DNA from: Babesia bovis T2Bo
Lineage: Eukaryota > Apicomplexa > Aconoidasida > Piroplasmida > Babesiidae
Direction: 5' to 3'
DNA length: 64,000 nucleotides
Assembly (NCBI RefSeq): GCF_000165395.2
Contig: NC_067396.1
Location: 310,001 to 374,000 of the forward strand
In this document: in pieces, positions 22,008 through 31,348 of the stretch
Layout of the letters: the number at the start of each line of letters is the position of its first letter
Numbering within the stretch: the first letter of the stretch is position 1
The notes under the pieces: model-generated
What the model was told of the DNA's origin: nothing
Database searches by the model: none
The model's input: the letters and a program-made list of their open reading frames with translations, nothing else
Position numbers and translations under genes: made by a program

Positions 22008-22958
22008 TTAAAATGCAGAGAGAACGAAGTAGCAGAGAGTGGCCACAGTCAATCCGCCATAGGTGAATGAAGATCCGGCTGGCTTGGTTGTACCCTGTTG
22101 TCCTTGGAGGTTACCTTCAGGTGTCTGAGTAGGTTTGGTTGGGTGGTCAGCTTGGGATGGGCTTTCAGCAGTTGGTCCCTGAGGAGAGGGAGCTGCGGGA
22201 GTGCCAGGTGCAGTTGAATCCTGAGTTTGTTGGGTTTCAGCAGGTCTTTGCGGGGGTGAAGGAGCTGCGGGAGTGCTAGGTGCAGCTGAATCCTGAGTTT
22301 GTTGGGTTTCAGCAGGTCTTTGCGGGGATGAAGGAGCAGGGGAAGATTCTTGTGCTGGCTTCTTCTTCACTAACTCATCATATTCATTGAGATGCTTATA
22401 TAGTCTCATGAATGGAGATTTACTGTCTAGAAAATCGTTGCAAAACTTGACCATAGTTTTGTAATCCTTTACCTCACCATCTTCCTTGGATATATTTTTT
22501 TTGTAATATTCAGTCATTTTTTCTTTCCCATTCGTCAACATATGTGGAGGATTGTCATTAAGAAAAGCATTGAATTCACTAAGCATCTTTTTTATTAACG
22601 GTACTCGTAGAAGAAGAGATTTGAAGATCTCATCTGTGTCCTGATATTTCAAATTGTCGAATACACTGTTATCAAATAAGGAGGTTTTAAAAGGAACTTT
22701 CTCTTTGAATGAATCTAAAATTTCAACAAAAGCATTAATAGCATCAAGAGAGTTATCGGAAGGCATATCGACATCCTTGAACTTTTCTTCTAAAGATTCT
22801 TTATTTTCATCATTAGTTAAAAATTTAACATAATTAGCCACCTGCTTCATTTCATCATGAAGTGTGGTCGACAAGGTGTCCTGTGATTCCTCAGAAGCAG
22901 ACACAGACAGTAGGGATGCACAGCAGCATGCTGTTAACAAGAAGATTTTCCCGATCAT
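22008..22958 (-). CDS. msa-2: merozoite surface antigen MSA-2 (MSA-2a type)
   Basis: This copy has 316 aa and no intron. Its first ~70 residues are nearly identical to the other two long copies (Asp for Glu in EEKFKDVDMPSD). Residues ~71-165 are its own (for example AINAFVEILDSFKEKVPF). Residues 166-316 are shared with 20373-21323. The signal peptide, helical ectodomain, stalk with two 24-residue repeats (22192-22335) and the GPI signal are all present. It is the gene immediately downstream of msa-2c in transcription order. It probably corresponds to msa-2a1 or msa-2a2 of B. bovis. Confidence 0.88.
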   Translation of the reverse strand: MIGKIFLLTACCCASLLSVSASEESQDTLSTTLHDEMKQVANYVKFLTNDENKESLEEKFKDVDMPSDNSLDAINAFVEILDSFKEKVPFKTSLFDNSVFDNLKYQDTDEIFKSLLLRVPLIKKMLSEFNAFLNDNPPHMLTNGKEKMTEYYKKNISKEDGEVKDYKTMVKFCNDFLDSKSPFMRLYKHLNEYDELVKKKPAQESSPAPSSPQRPAETQQTQDSAAPSTPAAPSPPQRPAETQQTQDSTAPGTPAAPSPQGPTAESPSQADHPTKPTQTPEGNLQGQQGTTKPAGSSFTYGGLTVATLCYFVLSAF

Positions 22959-23642
22959 TTTCGCGAATGTAATGGTAGAATTCTACACATTGACAGGCCT
23001 CTGACAAACTGTGTAGCACAACATTGCATTCATATATAATTGAGCACTATAAATGTTGATTTTCTAATCCTTCCTTTCATCATCATGTTTGATATAAATA
23101 TACTAAATTCGCACATCGTTATATGGTCGCATGTGGATGTATCCCATCTATCGTATGTACATGTGTATTACAATTTCACTTTTATTCGTTAAGAATTAAA
23201 CAGACGCAGGTTTATATTCTGCAATATGCTAGTATTTTAATTTTTACGATATATATGCTTAACTTTATTTCCATTAAAGCCATTCTTTTGTTTGCTTAGC
23301 CTATTGCAGCTATCTCTGTTTGATGCCATCAAATATCAATGTTACAAGAGATGGAAATGCAATCGCACACTGTTATATCCACAACAAATTAATCAGCTAT
23401 CATTGACATTGAATATGAACTACCTGAGATTCCAATATATACCACGTATTCTGTTAAATGAAACGACAAAGTTATAACAAACAGTTTGTGCCGTGCACAG
23501 TATTGCTTATAACTTTTGGTACTCTGCTTGTTGTAGATATGTCTATACTATTGACGAAGTACCACGAATACTGTAGACATAACATTCATTAAAAGTTAAA
23601 AAACATGAGTTTACAAAACTATTGTGTCACTACCATTAGTTA
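22959..23642. repeat. msa-2 spacer repeat, copy 3
   Basis: The third copy of the 684-bp spacer, between msa-2c and the next msa-2 gene, with the incidental 61-codon ORF at 23292-23477. Its identity to the other two spacers contrasts with the strong divergence of the genes it separates. Confidence 0.9.
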
Positions 23643-24440
23643 TTAAAATGCAGAGAGAACGAAGTAGCAGAGAGTGGCCACAGTCAATCCGCCATAGGTG
23701 AAAGAAGATCCAGTAGGCTTAGGGGTCTCGGCAGGTTTGGGAGGTTGTGCTGCAGTATTTTCTCCAGACGATGGAGAGGGTGTTTCGGCTTCCGAAGTTG
23801 AAGAAGGATTGATAAATCTGTAGTCATCCTTTTGAGCTTTCCTTGTTTCGAATTTTATAAGTTCCTCCGATGCGATTCTCAAAGCGCCAGAATCAGTGAT
23901 GAATGCTTTGTATAGGTTGCTTAATTTGTCCTTATTATATTCACTCTGGTCATCGTAAATATTATCCCAGTAGTACTGTCTCAAGTCGGTGTCCAATTTA
24001 TCGGAATGTTTTGCACTCTCTCCCACAAAAGAGTTAGTTTTTTCAATTATGATTTCCATACCATATATTGCCTCAATCAGAAGCTTCAACAGCTCTTCAT
24101 TAGATTGCCCTGAGAGATATTCCAAATCGAGTGTGTCAAAGTCCGATGTGTTGAAAGGTGCATCGGTTTTGATTAATTGTTTTACAGCCTTCAGAGCGTC
24201 ATGTGTTTTAGTAGCCGATGTAGCTTCCATGCCAACAGCCTCAAAATTCTTCTCAAGAATGCTTTTCAACATGCTTTCATCAATGCTGCGCATTACATCA
24301 TACAACATTTTCATATCATCAAACAGTAAATGACTCCCATTCACCTGCTTAGTTGGTACAGCCTCCTCTTGTGGAGATGCCACTGCATAATTGAAAAGGA
24401 TGGAGCAGAATGCAACGGTTATTATGTTAAAAGACACCAT
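23643..24440 (-). CDS. msa-2c: merozoite surface antigen MSA-2c
   Basis: This is the first and most divergent gene of the array, and the one generally reported as most conserved among B. bovis isolates. The ATG is at 24440, giving 265 aa; the ORF reads four codons further upstream without an ATG. The signal peptide (MVSFNIITVAFCSILFNYAVA) differs from the MIGKIF-type of the other three. The helical ectodomain shares only the general plan (DDMK, LLFDDMK and FNTSDFD-type blocks). The stalk is short and Pro/Thr/Ser-rich. The last ~20 residues and the GPI signal (SSFTYGGLTVATLCYF...) are identical to the other MSA proteins. Its 5' flank is unique, unlike the repeated 5' flanks downstream. Confidence 0.93.
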   Translation of the reverse strand: MVSFNIITVAFCSILFNYAVASPQEEAVPTKQVNGSHLLFDDMKMLYDVMRSIDESMLKSILEKNFEAVGMEATSATKTHDALKAVKQLIKTDAPFNTSDFDTLDLEYLSGQSNEELLKLLIEAIYGMEIIIEKTNSFVGESAKHSDKLDTDLRQYYWDNIYDDQSEYNKDKLSNLYKAFITDSGALRIASEELIKFETRKAQKDDYRFINPSSTSEAETPSPSSGENTAAQPPKPAETPKPTGSSFTYGGLTVATLCYFVLSAF

Positions 24441-24977
24441 TTTTACGAACAAAATGTATATAACCCATATAAAAAAGTCTATTTATTAGATCTATATATC
24501 ATTAAAGATTATAAAATATCGATCTTAGAGCACGGGTTAGATTCCAAAATTATTGTACATCTCCAAATATCTATCCCTCAAGATACACTAAACCAAACTA
24601 ATGAACAGTAAGTGTTGATGTAATACAAAACTCGATACCTATGAATATATATGTGCAGTATTCTTGCATGTATATTTGTATATCTTGGCTGCTATCCCTC
24701 CACGCTAGGGTAGCATGAAAGCCTTAAAGATATTCCTGATACTCTAATCATATACACACATAGTTGTGTCTTTAAAATTAAAAAATAATACGATTATAAA
24801 GTTAACAGGATAAGTTTGTATTTCTTAGTTGAACTTCCGTCTGTTATGTCAACCTCCATGTACTCATTAGTGTCCAAGTATAATTTTATCATTTAATTGA
24901 TATCATTAACACGAATTGTTGTACGTCTTGTTTGATGGATATATATCTTACCATCTTGTTTGTTTATGCGATAGGTC
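24441..24977. other. unique 5' flank of msa-2c
   Basis: An AT-rich region of about 537 bp between the msa-2c start and duplication copy B. It presumably contains the msa-2c promoter. I find no match to the 684-bp spacers and no additional gene. Confidence 0.5.
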
Positions 24978-25094
24978 TACGCCAGGTGATATCTCTGGTA
25001 ACTGCTTTACGAGCACGTCAACTACGCTACGGCTGCGTAGCTGGTACCAATCTGTCGGGTGATGCGATAGCAATGCTGATAGAGGTCTGCTAAG
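24978..25094 (+). pseudogene. remnant of thiolase exon 6
   Basis: About 38 codons matching the C-terminus of the thiolase at 17297-18637, including the Cys loop CVAGTNLSG and the stop codon. Stop codons lie immediately upstream and no other thiolase exon is nearby, so it cannot be functional by itself. The frame is intact and differences are few, several of them synonymous. Confidence 0.85.
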
Positions 25095-25168
25095 CAGGGT
25101 CTATAATGCCCAAGTAATATACTATTTCATCCAGAATCAGACCTGATAATATATCAATGCGTTGTTCA
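24978..25168 (+). repeat. flanking direct duplication, copy B (right of msa-2 array)
   Basis: The partner of 18522-18712. Its right part is the genuine 3' end of the gene at 25090-25752. Its left part is a decapitated remnant of thiolase exon 6 (see the pseudogene entry). The left edge drops abruptly into unrelated msa-2c flank. Confidence 0.9.
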
Positions 25169-25752
25169 TCGGAGATGTTGGTCTTGTATATTAATATATT
25201 ATCATATGTTTCAATGAATTTAGCTAACTCGTGCTCGACATCCACTGCTATATCATCGCAGATGTTGCTTGTATCCATAATCAACATCTTGCAAGCCATG
25301 GAGTCCTTGTTCAACAAGAAGAATTCCGACGCACTGTTGAACCCCGTACGATGCTTAGCGTAGTTGGTAATGTAAATAATCACATGTGCATTTGGAATGA
25401 CTGTTATGTTATTAACGTTATCTATGTTGTATTCATTTCCAGGTGGAGAGAAAAAGTCCAATATACATCCTTTATACCAGTTTCGTCTTCTAATTTCAGC
25501 AAATATACATTCCAGTGGCACTTTAGCTATATATATGTCACCCGAGGCAACGCTTTGCTCACTAATTTTGTCACTTTGTTCATCTAATGAATTGCTCTCT
25601 AGCTCTACTAACGTTGTCTTAAAATCGTATATGCTAGACAGATGTTCTGCAATCGTTGAACATGATAAAGCATCATCTCCCACTATCAAAATACGATGTG
25701 CACGTTTTTTAGAATGTCTAATATCCAGAATCCCGAATAAAACCTCTAACAT
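25090..25752 (-). CDS. divergent ARF/ARL-like small GTPase fold protein (degenerate P-loop)
   Basis: A single exon of 220 aa. A beta strand RILIVGD near residue 21 sits where a P-loop would be, but the following residues (DALSCST) lack the GK[ST] needed to bind nucleotide phosphate. Later segments (HVIIYITNYA, then CKMLIMDTSNICDD and a C-terminal amphipathic helix) resemble the strand order of ARF-family proteins. No clear NKxD or switch glycine is seen. It could be a pseudo-GTPase or an unrelated alpha/beta protein. Its last ~26 codons and 3' flank are duplicated at 18635-18712, across the msa-2 array. It is divergent from PUS10. Confidence 0.45.
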   Translation of the reverse strand: MLEVLFGILDIRHSKKRAHRILIVGDDALSCSTIAEHLSSIYDFKTTLVELESNSLDEQSDKISEQSVASGDIYIAKVPLECIFAEIRRRNWYKGCILDFFSPPGNEYNIDNVNNITVIPNAHVIIYITNYAKHRTGFNSASEFFLLNKDSMACKMLIMDTSNICDDIAVDVEHELAKFIETYDNILIYKTNISDEQRIDILSGLILDEIVYYLGIIDPA

Positions 25753-26095
25753 AGTGCATTATGCATTCAAGCATAGACCAACGTTCGAGTAACGAATGAC
25801 TATGTCTAATTAGACAGATATCAGCATAAATATAAACTGGCTTTTATTCTATTGAATTAGATAATATTTAACTTTTGGGTATACATGTGTATGCAAATGA
25901 ACCTGATACTGCCTGCAGAATGTAATGCGTTGCACATAAATTCCATTACCAAATATTATTGTCTTCTACACATTTATTGAATTTGTTCAGATATCGACTT
26001 TAAACACGAAAACGCTTTATATTTAATTCAGTTGGCTGCTCTAGTGACGCTGGGAAGTATAGATTTCTAGCTGTAATTGATTTGCTAAGTTGGCT
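25753..26095. other. divergent intergenic region upstream of PUS10
   Basis: 343 bp, AT-rich, between two start codons. It presumably contains both promoters; nothing else is recognised. Confidence 0.45.
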
Positions 26096-27979
26096 ATGAC
26101 GATTGGAACAACGGCAGATGATGAGGAATCTTCTATTATACAAGATGTATGTGCGCATTGCTGGTGTTCTATCATATTCTATAATGAGGAGTCTAGTGAT
26201 TTAGACAAGATTCTTGGTAATCCAAATCTTGTCTGTAGGATCCAGGAACTATACGCTAATAGAGATTCTGTTGATCAACCTTGCTCGCTATGCAATTCTT
26301 TGGTTTTATCAGATATATTTGTTTCTAATGACGATATTTATTTAGTCGACAATGAGGGATATCGCTCAGCAGTTGCTGATGGGTGCCTACTGGAAGACGT
26401 CTTTGAACGCCTTGTGGACATAGAATGTGACATTAATAACCGTGAGCATACAAAGCCCGGTATGTTAGTGAAAGCATTTGGATTCAATATATGCGTTTTG
26501 GCTGTGTTTTTAAAATATAACATAGGAACCAATGACCAAGTTATTAATTCGTTTGCCAAGCGATGCATTAAGATTGAATTAGATGAATCGGCAAAACAAA
26601 GAGTAAACGAGCTATCAAATGTATTTGACATGGTCAAAAGCAGGATAGAATCTTCAGTCACGAATATTGAAAATTCTAGTGACGAAGTCATCCAGCTGAT
26701 TCAGTCATATTTGAGCTATTCACAAGTAAATAAAAAAGCAGTCAACTATATAGATGCTTACAGTCGACGATTACTGAGTTTAACAGCTACAAAGTTACAA
26801 CAGGAATGCATGAAAAGTTGCATCCTTGATTCTCCATTGACCCAGAGGTTAATGCAAATTTATGTTGATGATAGGCACCTATTCGAACAATTGTTACGTA
26901 TTAACCTTAATGTAAAAATTGTCCATGAGGATACTCTTCGAATATCGGAATTTGTTATCATACGTGATGTAATAACATTTGTTGGTTATTATAACAAGTT
27001 GGCAAGAGGGTTATGCCAAACGTCTTGGACACCGGGTAAAGAAACCAAGGTATGTTTTTCTAACGACTTATAAAGAAGTTTGTAGTCTAATCTCTCAGTA
27101 GAAGAATGCCTTTGCTTGCCTTTAATGTCCATATGCGATGGTTCCAGCTACAAATTCATGGCATCCGGTCGTGAGGATTGTGACGTGAGGACAATAGGTA
27201 ATGGTAGGATGTTCTGTGTGGAATTATACAATTGCAAGCGTGATTTATTTGATGTATACAGGTTAATACATGGACTACATCAAGGTGCACAGCTACCAAA
27301 CGATATGCCACATTGTTACATGTCTGATTTAAAAGGGATATTACATGACATCAAAGTGGGTGCAAACAGGATTAACCAGTACTACTTTGCAATGTTGAGC
27401 GACAAAGACACCGCCAAAAGCCCATCAAAAATGATAACCATATCTCCAATATCCCGTGAAACACTAAGTCAGGCATTCGATGCTAAAAATGATGGTAGAC
27501 CGCAATCGGTAACGGGTACTGGATTTTATGGTCTAAAAGTGTCATTCAACAGTAGATTACAGAGACAAATAGTACAGACCGATGCAGAAAACAAATGTAA
27601 AACATATTCCTGTCTTATATATTCCGACGGAGCGGTCGATCTAGCGATATTTCACAAACTTCCACAAGGACCGTTCAGCATATCGCAAGAGAACCCTGTT
27701 AGAACGAGTCATCGCAAAGGCCAATGTAAACGAACACGTGAAATATATTATATGCATGTGGACCCAATACATCCAAGGTTGTTTCATTTGACGATCAAAA
27801 CACAGGCAGGTGAGTCATCGCGTTCGCTTTTGTCGTCATGAAACACAGGCACATACATTAAAGAATTTGTAAATGGAGACATCGGACGTACTACACCATC
27901 ACTCAAAGAATTATTAGGGGCAAAATCATTATACGTCATCCACCTTGATGTCATCGATTTTTCGGGGGAAACAAGGTAG
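26096..27979 (+). CDS. PUS10: tRNA pseudouridine synthase PUS10
   Basis: PUS10 makes pseudouridine in the T arm (positions 54/55) of tRNAs in archaea and many eukaryotes. Exons are 26096-27035, 27099-27809 and 27849-27979, giving 593 aa. The N-terminal half has two Cys-x2-Cys pairs (CAHC and CSLC), as in the accessory domain. The catalytic region GREDCDVRTIGNGRMF contains the conserved Asp. The C-terminus has RTSHRKGQCKR and QAGTYIKEFVNGDIGRTTPS, which are PUS10 signatures. The donor at 27036 (GTAAAG) is required: the nearer GT at 27050 would give a stop. The joined protein reads SWTPVEECL, matching family spacing. It is divergent from the gene at 25090-25752. Confidence 0.9.
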
Positions 27980-28361
27980 TGATCATACAACGGCATAAGC
28001 CTTCCATGAAGTTGTTGGCATAGTTCTCAAACGGAATCAACCAGGATCAGCTCAATTTACAACCAATACACTTTACATTCCTCTAGTCTATATCAATGGA
28101 ATAAAACGGGTTAATATTAGTTGTTGCTTGATGCGTACACCATGGGGTGGTTCACACCACGACGCACCCAGCTGATGTGGTCTATTTAACTATGTAAAAC
28201 AGCCGTATTACACTATCTGAAAAAATTTTAAATACAAACTTCCATAGTGACGGGGGAAATATATTAATTTTCCTGGTCACAGCTCGAGACACAATCCGCT
28301 GTTTTTGCGGTATTAGATACCTTTAGTCTTTTATTGGACCTTTTATTTCCATATAGCCAAA
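27980..28361. other. intergenic region PUS10/Lifeguard-like
   Basis: 382 bp between two same-strand genes. It is AT-rich with no recognisable gene. Confidence 0.45.
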
Positions 28362-29400
28362 ATGGCAAACACTATGGACTGCCGTGCTGATGCAGCCAGC
28401 TACTATGATCCGGAGAAAAGTTAGTTTACATATAACGTCATATACTGTCACACAGATGCCACCGGTGATCACTACTGCTTTTCGGAGACCACTCCTACTT
28501 ACATTCGCCATGAATTCGTTAAGAAAGTATTTGCAATTGTAACTCTTCAATTATGTGTAAGTTGTGTAGATGAGGAGATGCATCTTTTCTTAATGTTTGG
28601 GCATAGAGTGTGGTAACAGTACAATGCTTTCTCGTTAGAGTCGGTGAAGGATTTGTATTGTGTTTTCTTTGTTATGTATTCCTATCAGTGTTGGTCTTGT
28701 CTATATAGTTGCTACCAGTTGACAACGTCTGTGCTTACATATCCATGAAATCTACTTTCATTATCGCGTAGGCAACCTTTGGATTTATGCTATTGGCTTC
28801 CAATGTCGAACCCATGAGGGAGTTTTTCATTAGGAACTACTTTATCGGTATTATAGCTCTTGTTATATTCCTTGTGGTTTCTATTGTGATATCGTGTAAA
28901 AGGTCCTTAGCTCACAACAAGACGGTCGCATTTTCTTTGTTGGCTCTTATGACTACCTGTATGGCTTTGTATCTTACTTGCTTTGCTTGCAAATTCGCAC
29001 CTTTCGAGATTACTGTGGCTGCTGGTATCACTGCGGGTCTAACTTTGGCTGTAGCCTTGTTTGCTTTCCAAACTAAGTTCGACTTCACTGGTAAGATTTA
29101 TTAATCATTTTATATATGTTCACAGGATACATTCTCTATTTGTTGATCATCAGCATTGCTCTTCTTTTCTCTGGTATTATCATTGCCATATTCCCATCAA
29201 AGGCTGGACGTATTGCGTACAGTTCTATGGCTGCACTTCTGGTATGCATCTACCTTGTCATTGACATCCAGATGGCAATTGGTGGTAAACAATACGAGTG
29301 GACCATTGATGACTATGTCATTGCCGCTGTTGCTATTTACTCTGACATTGTCAGCTTATTCTTACACATTCTCAGCATTGCTGGCAACTCCAACAACTAG
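28362..29400 (+). CDS. Lifeguard/BAX inhibitor-1 family membrane protein (TMBIM)
   Basis: TMBIM proteins are multi-pass membrane proteins of ER or Golgi that leak Ca2+ and dampen cell death. Exons are 28362-28419, 28456-28556, 28772-29090 and 29126-29400, giving 250 aa. The segment [17 protein letters not shown] before the first membrane helix and [22 protein letters not shown] at the end are Lifeguard-type signatures; the second contains the acidic pair of the proposed Ca2+ channel gate. Seven hydrophobic helices can be counted. The second intron (28557-28771) is 215 nt. The gene converges on msa-1, with 321 bp between stops. Confidence 0.85.
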
Positions 29401-29721
29401 ATTGGACATTAGTGGCCTAATTTTGATTTATTTATTAATGTTCCATTTTGTATTACTAGCAGAATGGTTTGTCTTGCGGTGGTATAGACTTTCACGAGAC
29501 AAGAAGAGTCTCCGATGCATTGGAGTGAACCAACAGTAGAACTATCTACATTGTACATGTCAACATACATAAGCGCAACATACGATAATGCTGGTATTCT
29601 GTCACAATGACGACCGATGAGATAAAAATAAACTGAAAAAGAAATTACTCTAAAAGGTCACTACATATTAAAAGTTAAAAAACATGAGTTTACAAAACTA
29701 TTGTGTCACTACCATTAGTTA
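29401..29721. other. convergent intergenic region with msa-type 3' cassette
   Basis: 321 bp. From about 29667 to the msa-1 stop (29722) the sequence is the same 3' flank found after each msa-2 gene (for example 20317-20372). Left of about 29667 it is unique. Confidence 0.75.
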
Positions 29722-30681
29722 TTAAAATGCAGAGAGAACGAAGTAGCAGAGAGTGGCCACAGTCAATCCGCCATAGGTGAATGAAGATCCGGCTGGCTTG
29801 GTTGTACCCTGTTGTCCTTGGAGGTTTCCTGAGGACTCTGGAGATGGGCTGGGTGTAGTCGGAGCAGGTCCTTGCGGGGATGTTCCTGATGCAGGCGGTT
29901 GTTGGACGCCAGATGCATCACCTGGAGCGGGTACTTCGGTGCTCTCACTTCGTGCAGGTTTTTGCTCTTGCAATTCCTTTTCTAATGCATCAGTAACATC
30001 CTTAGGAGGAGCGATGTCAGTTCCAGGTTTAACAAAATTTCCTACTTGAGCGTGCACCTTAGCATGTGCAAACGCATCAAAAGACTCAACAAGTTTGTAG
30101 AAATCAGAGGCCGGGCTTAAAAACTCCTTGCAAACACCAGCCATACCGTTGACGTCAACAACGTGTTCCCCCGTATAAACATGCTTCTTGAAATATTCAA
30201 CTGCCTTCTCACGATCTTCCTCAACAATATCAGTATTCCACCTTAGTGACTTCAAATATTTGTCCATGTGTTGAGCTCTATAGTACATTCCCTTAATGGA
30301 ATCAAATATAGCATTGAATTTTTCCTCGTCATTCTTAGTTGAAAAACCGCTAACAATAGTTGCATTAAATAGATCAGGGCGAATCATAGGATTGTTCTTT
30401 ATCAATGCGTTGACTTTGTATAAATTTTTGAATGTGTCTTTTACCTTCTGATCATCCATTTTAGCGGCTTTGAAGTTAGCAGAAAGAACGCTATACAATT
30501 TGGTCTGGTCGAAACTTCCAACAGCACCGTAGAACTTAGACATGTCATCGTAGAATGATCCTTCGGGAAGGACGATTGAAGTATCGGCATTTCTAACATC
30601 GGATTGTGTCAATTCTTCACCCGCCGATGTAATTGCCAAAACACAGCACAAGGCTGAAATGAAAAGAGCAAACGTAGCCAT
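29722..30681 (-). CDS. msa-1: merozoite surface antigen MSA-1
   Basis: MSA-1 is a highly polymorphic GPI-anchored surface glycoprotein of B. bovis merozoites and sporozoites and a target of neutralising antibodies. The ATG at 30681 gives 319 aa and no intron; the ORF upstream of it is 5'UTR. The signal peptide is ~1-20 (FALFISALCCVLAITSAG). A helical ectodomain (~35-230) follows, then a Pro/Ser/Thr-rich stalk and the GPI signal. The last ~35 residues (from GNLQGQQGTTKPAG) are identical to two MSA-2 copies although the ectodomains are unrelated at sequence level. It lies about 5.2 kb from msa-2c, separated by three housekeeping genes. Confidence 0.93.
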   Translation of the reverse strand: MATFALFISALCCVLAITSAGEELTQSDVRNADTSIVLPEGSFYDDMSKFYGAVGSFDQTKLYSVLSANFKAAKMDDQKVKDTFKNLYKVNALIKNNPMIRPDLFNATIVSGFSTKNDEEKFNAIFDSIKGMYYRAQHMDKYLKSLRWNTDIVEEDREKAVEYFKKHVYTGEHVVDVNGMAGVCKEFLSPASDFYKLVESFDAFAHAKVHAQVGNFVKPGTDIAPPKDVTDALEKELQEQKPARSESTEVPAPGDASGVQQPPASGTSPQGPAPTTPSPSPESSGNLQGQQGTTKPAGSSFTYGGLTVATLCYFVLSAF

Positions 30682-31348
30682 TTTGGAAGTTGTACGGCTT
30701 GATTTACAGTTGTAAATCACAAATATAATGAAGAGATGGGAAATTGTATGGTAATGCAATGGGGGAATTATATGCACACACGCACTCTTACACACGCATG
30801 TCTACGATGCCTCGTCTACGTGTAGTGTCTATGAGCTGTGACAGATTAATCTACAACGTTGTGGTTTCTTGTTTTTTAATATGCTGTAATTTAGTTTATT
30901 TTAAGATGGATGTTCATATGCCTTATGCAGATTGTTGACACGAATTCTACTTGTGTTGCTGTGCAACGTCTCCCTGTATTTGATTATTTATCAGATTCCA
31001 TTGAACAAAGAATCCCTTGCAATTTATTCGCTAATTAATAGTGAAATATATTTATTCCTGACGTTGCTAACTATAAAATTGGATACTTGTTCGTTAGCGG
31101 CATGCCGTATTAAACTGTACGGTGTTTCTATTATTTCTAATCCATTTTCCTAGGTTTCTGCAGAGCTTATCCGTTATAATATTTTTGAACAAAATTACGT
31201 TTATGTTGAAAATTCTTGTGTTTTTATCGTTCTGTCTGTAACCGGTGTGATTCCATTTCGTTAGCTTCGCTATTGTTAGTGTGTATTATGTGATTATAAT
31301 ATAAAACGATTTAAGTGACGTCCTGTTCGTAATTAAGGTTACTCGTGC
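30682..31348. other. intergenic region 5' of msa-1 / 3' of sirtuin
   Basis: 667 bp, T-rich on the + strand. The part next to 30681 is the msa-1 5' flank and presumably its promoter. It shows no resemblance to the msa-2 spacers. No gene is seen. Confidence 0.5.

Noticed and set aside
30932..31153. 73-codon plus-strand ORF upstream of msa-1
   Set aside because: Hydrophobic, T-rich translation of the AT-rich msa-1 5' flank, without supporting signals.
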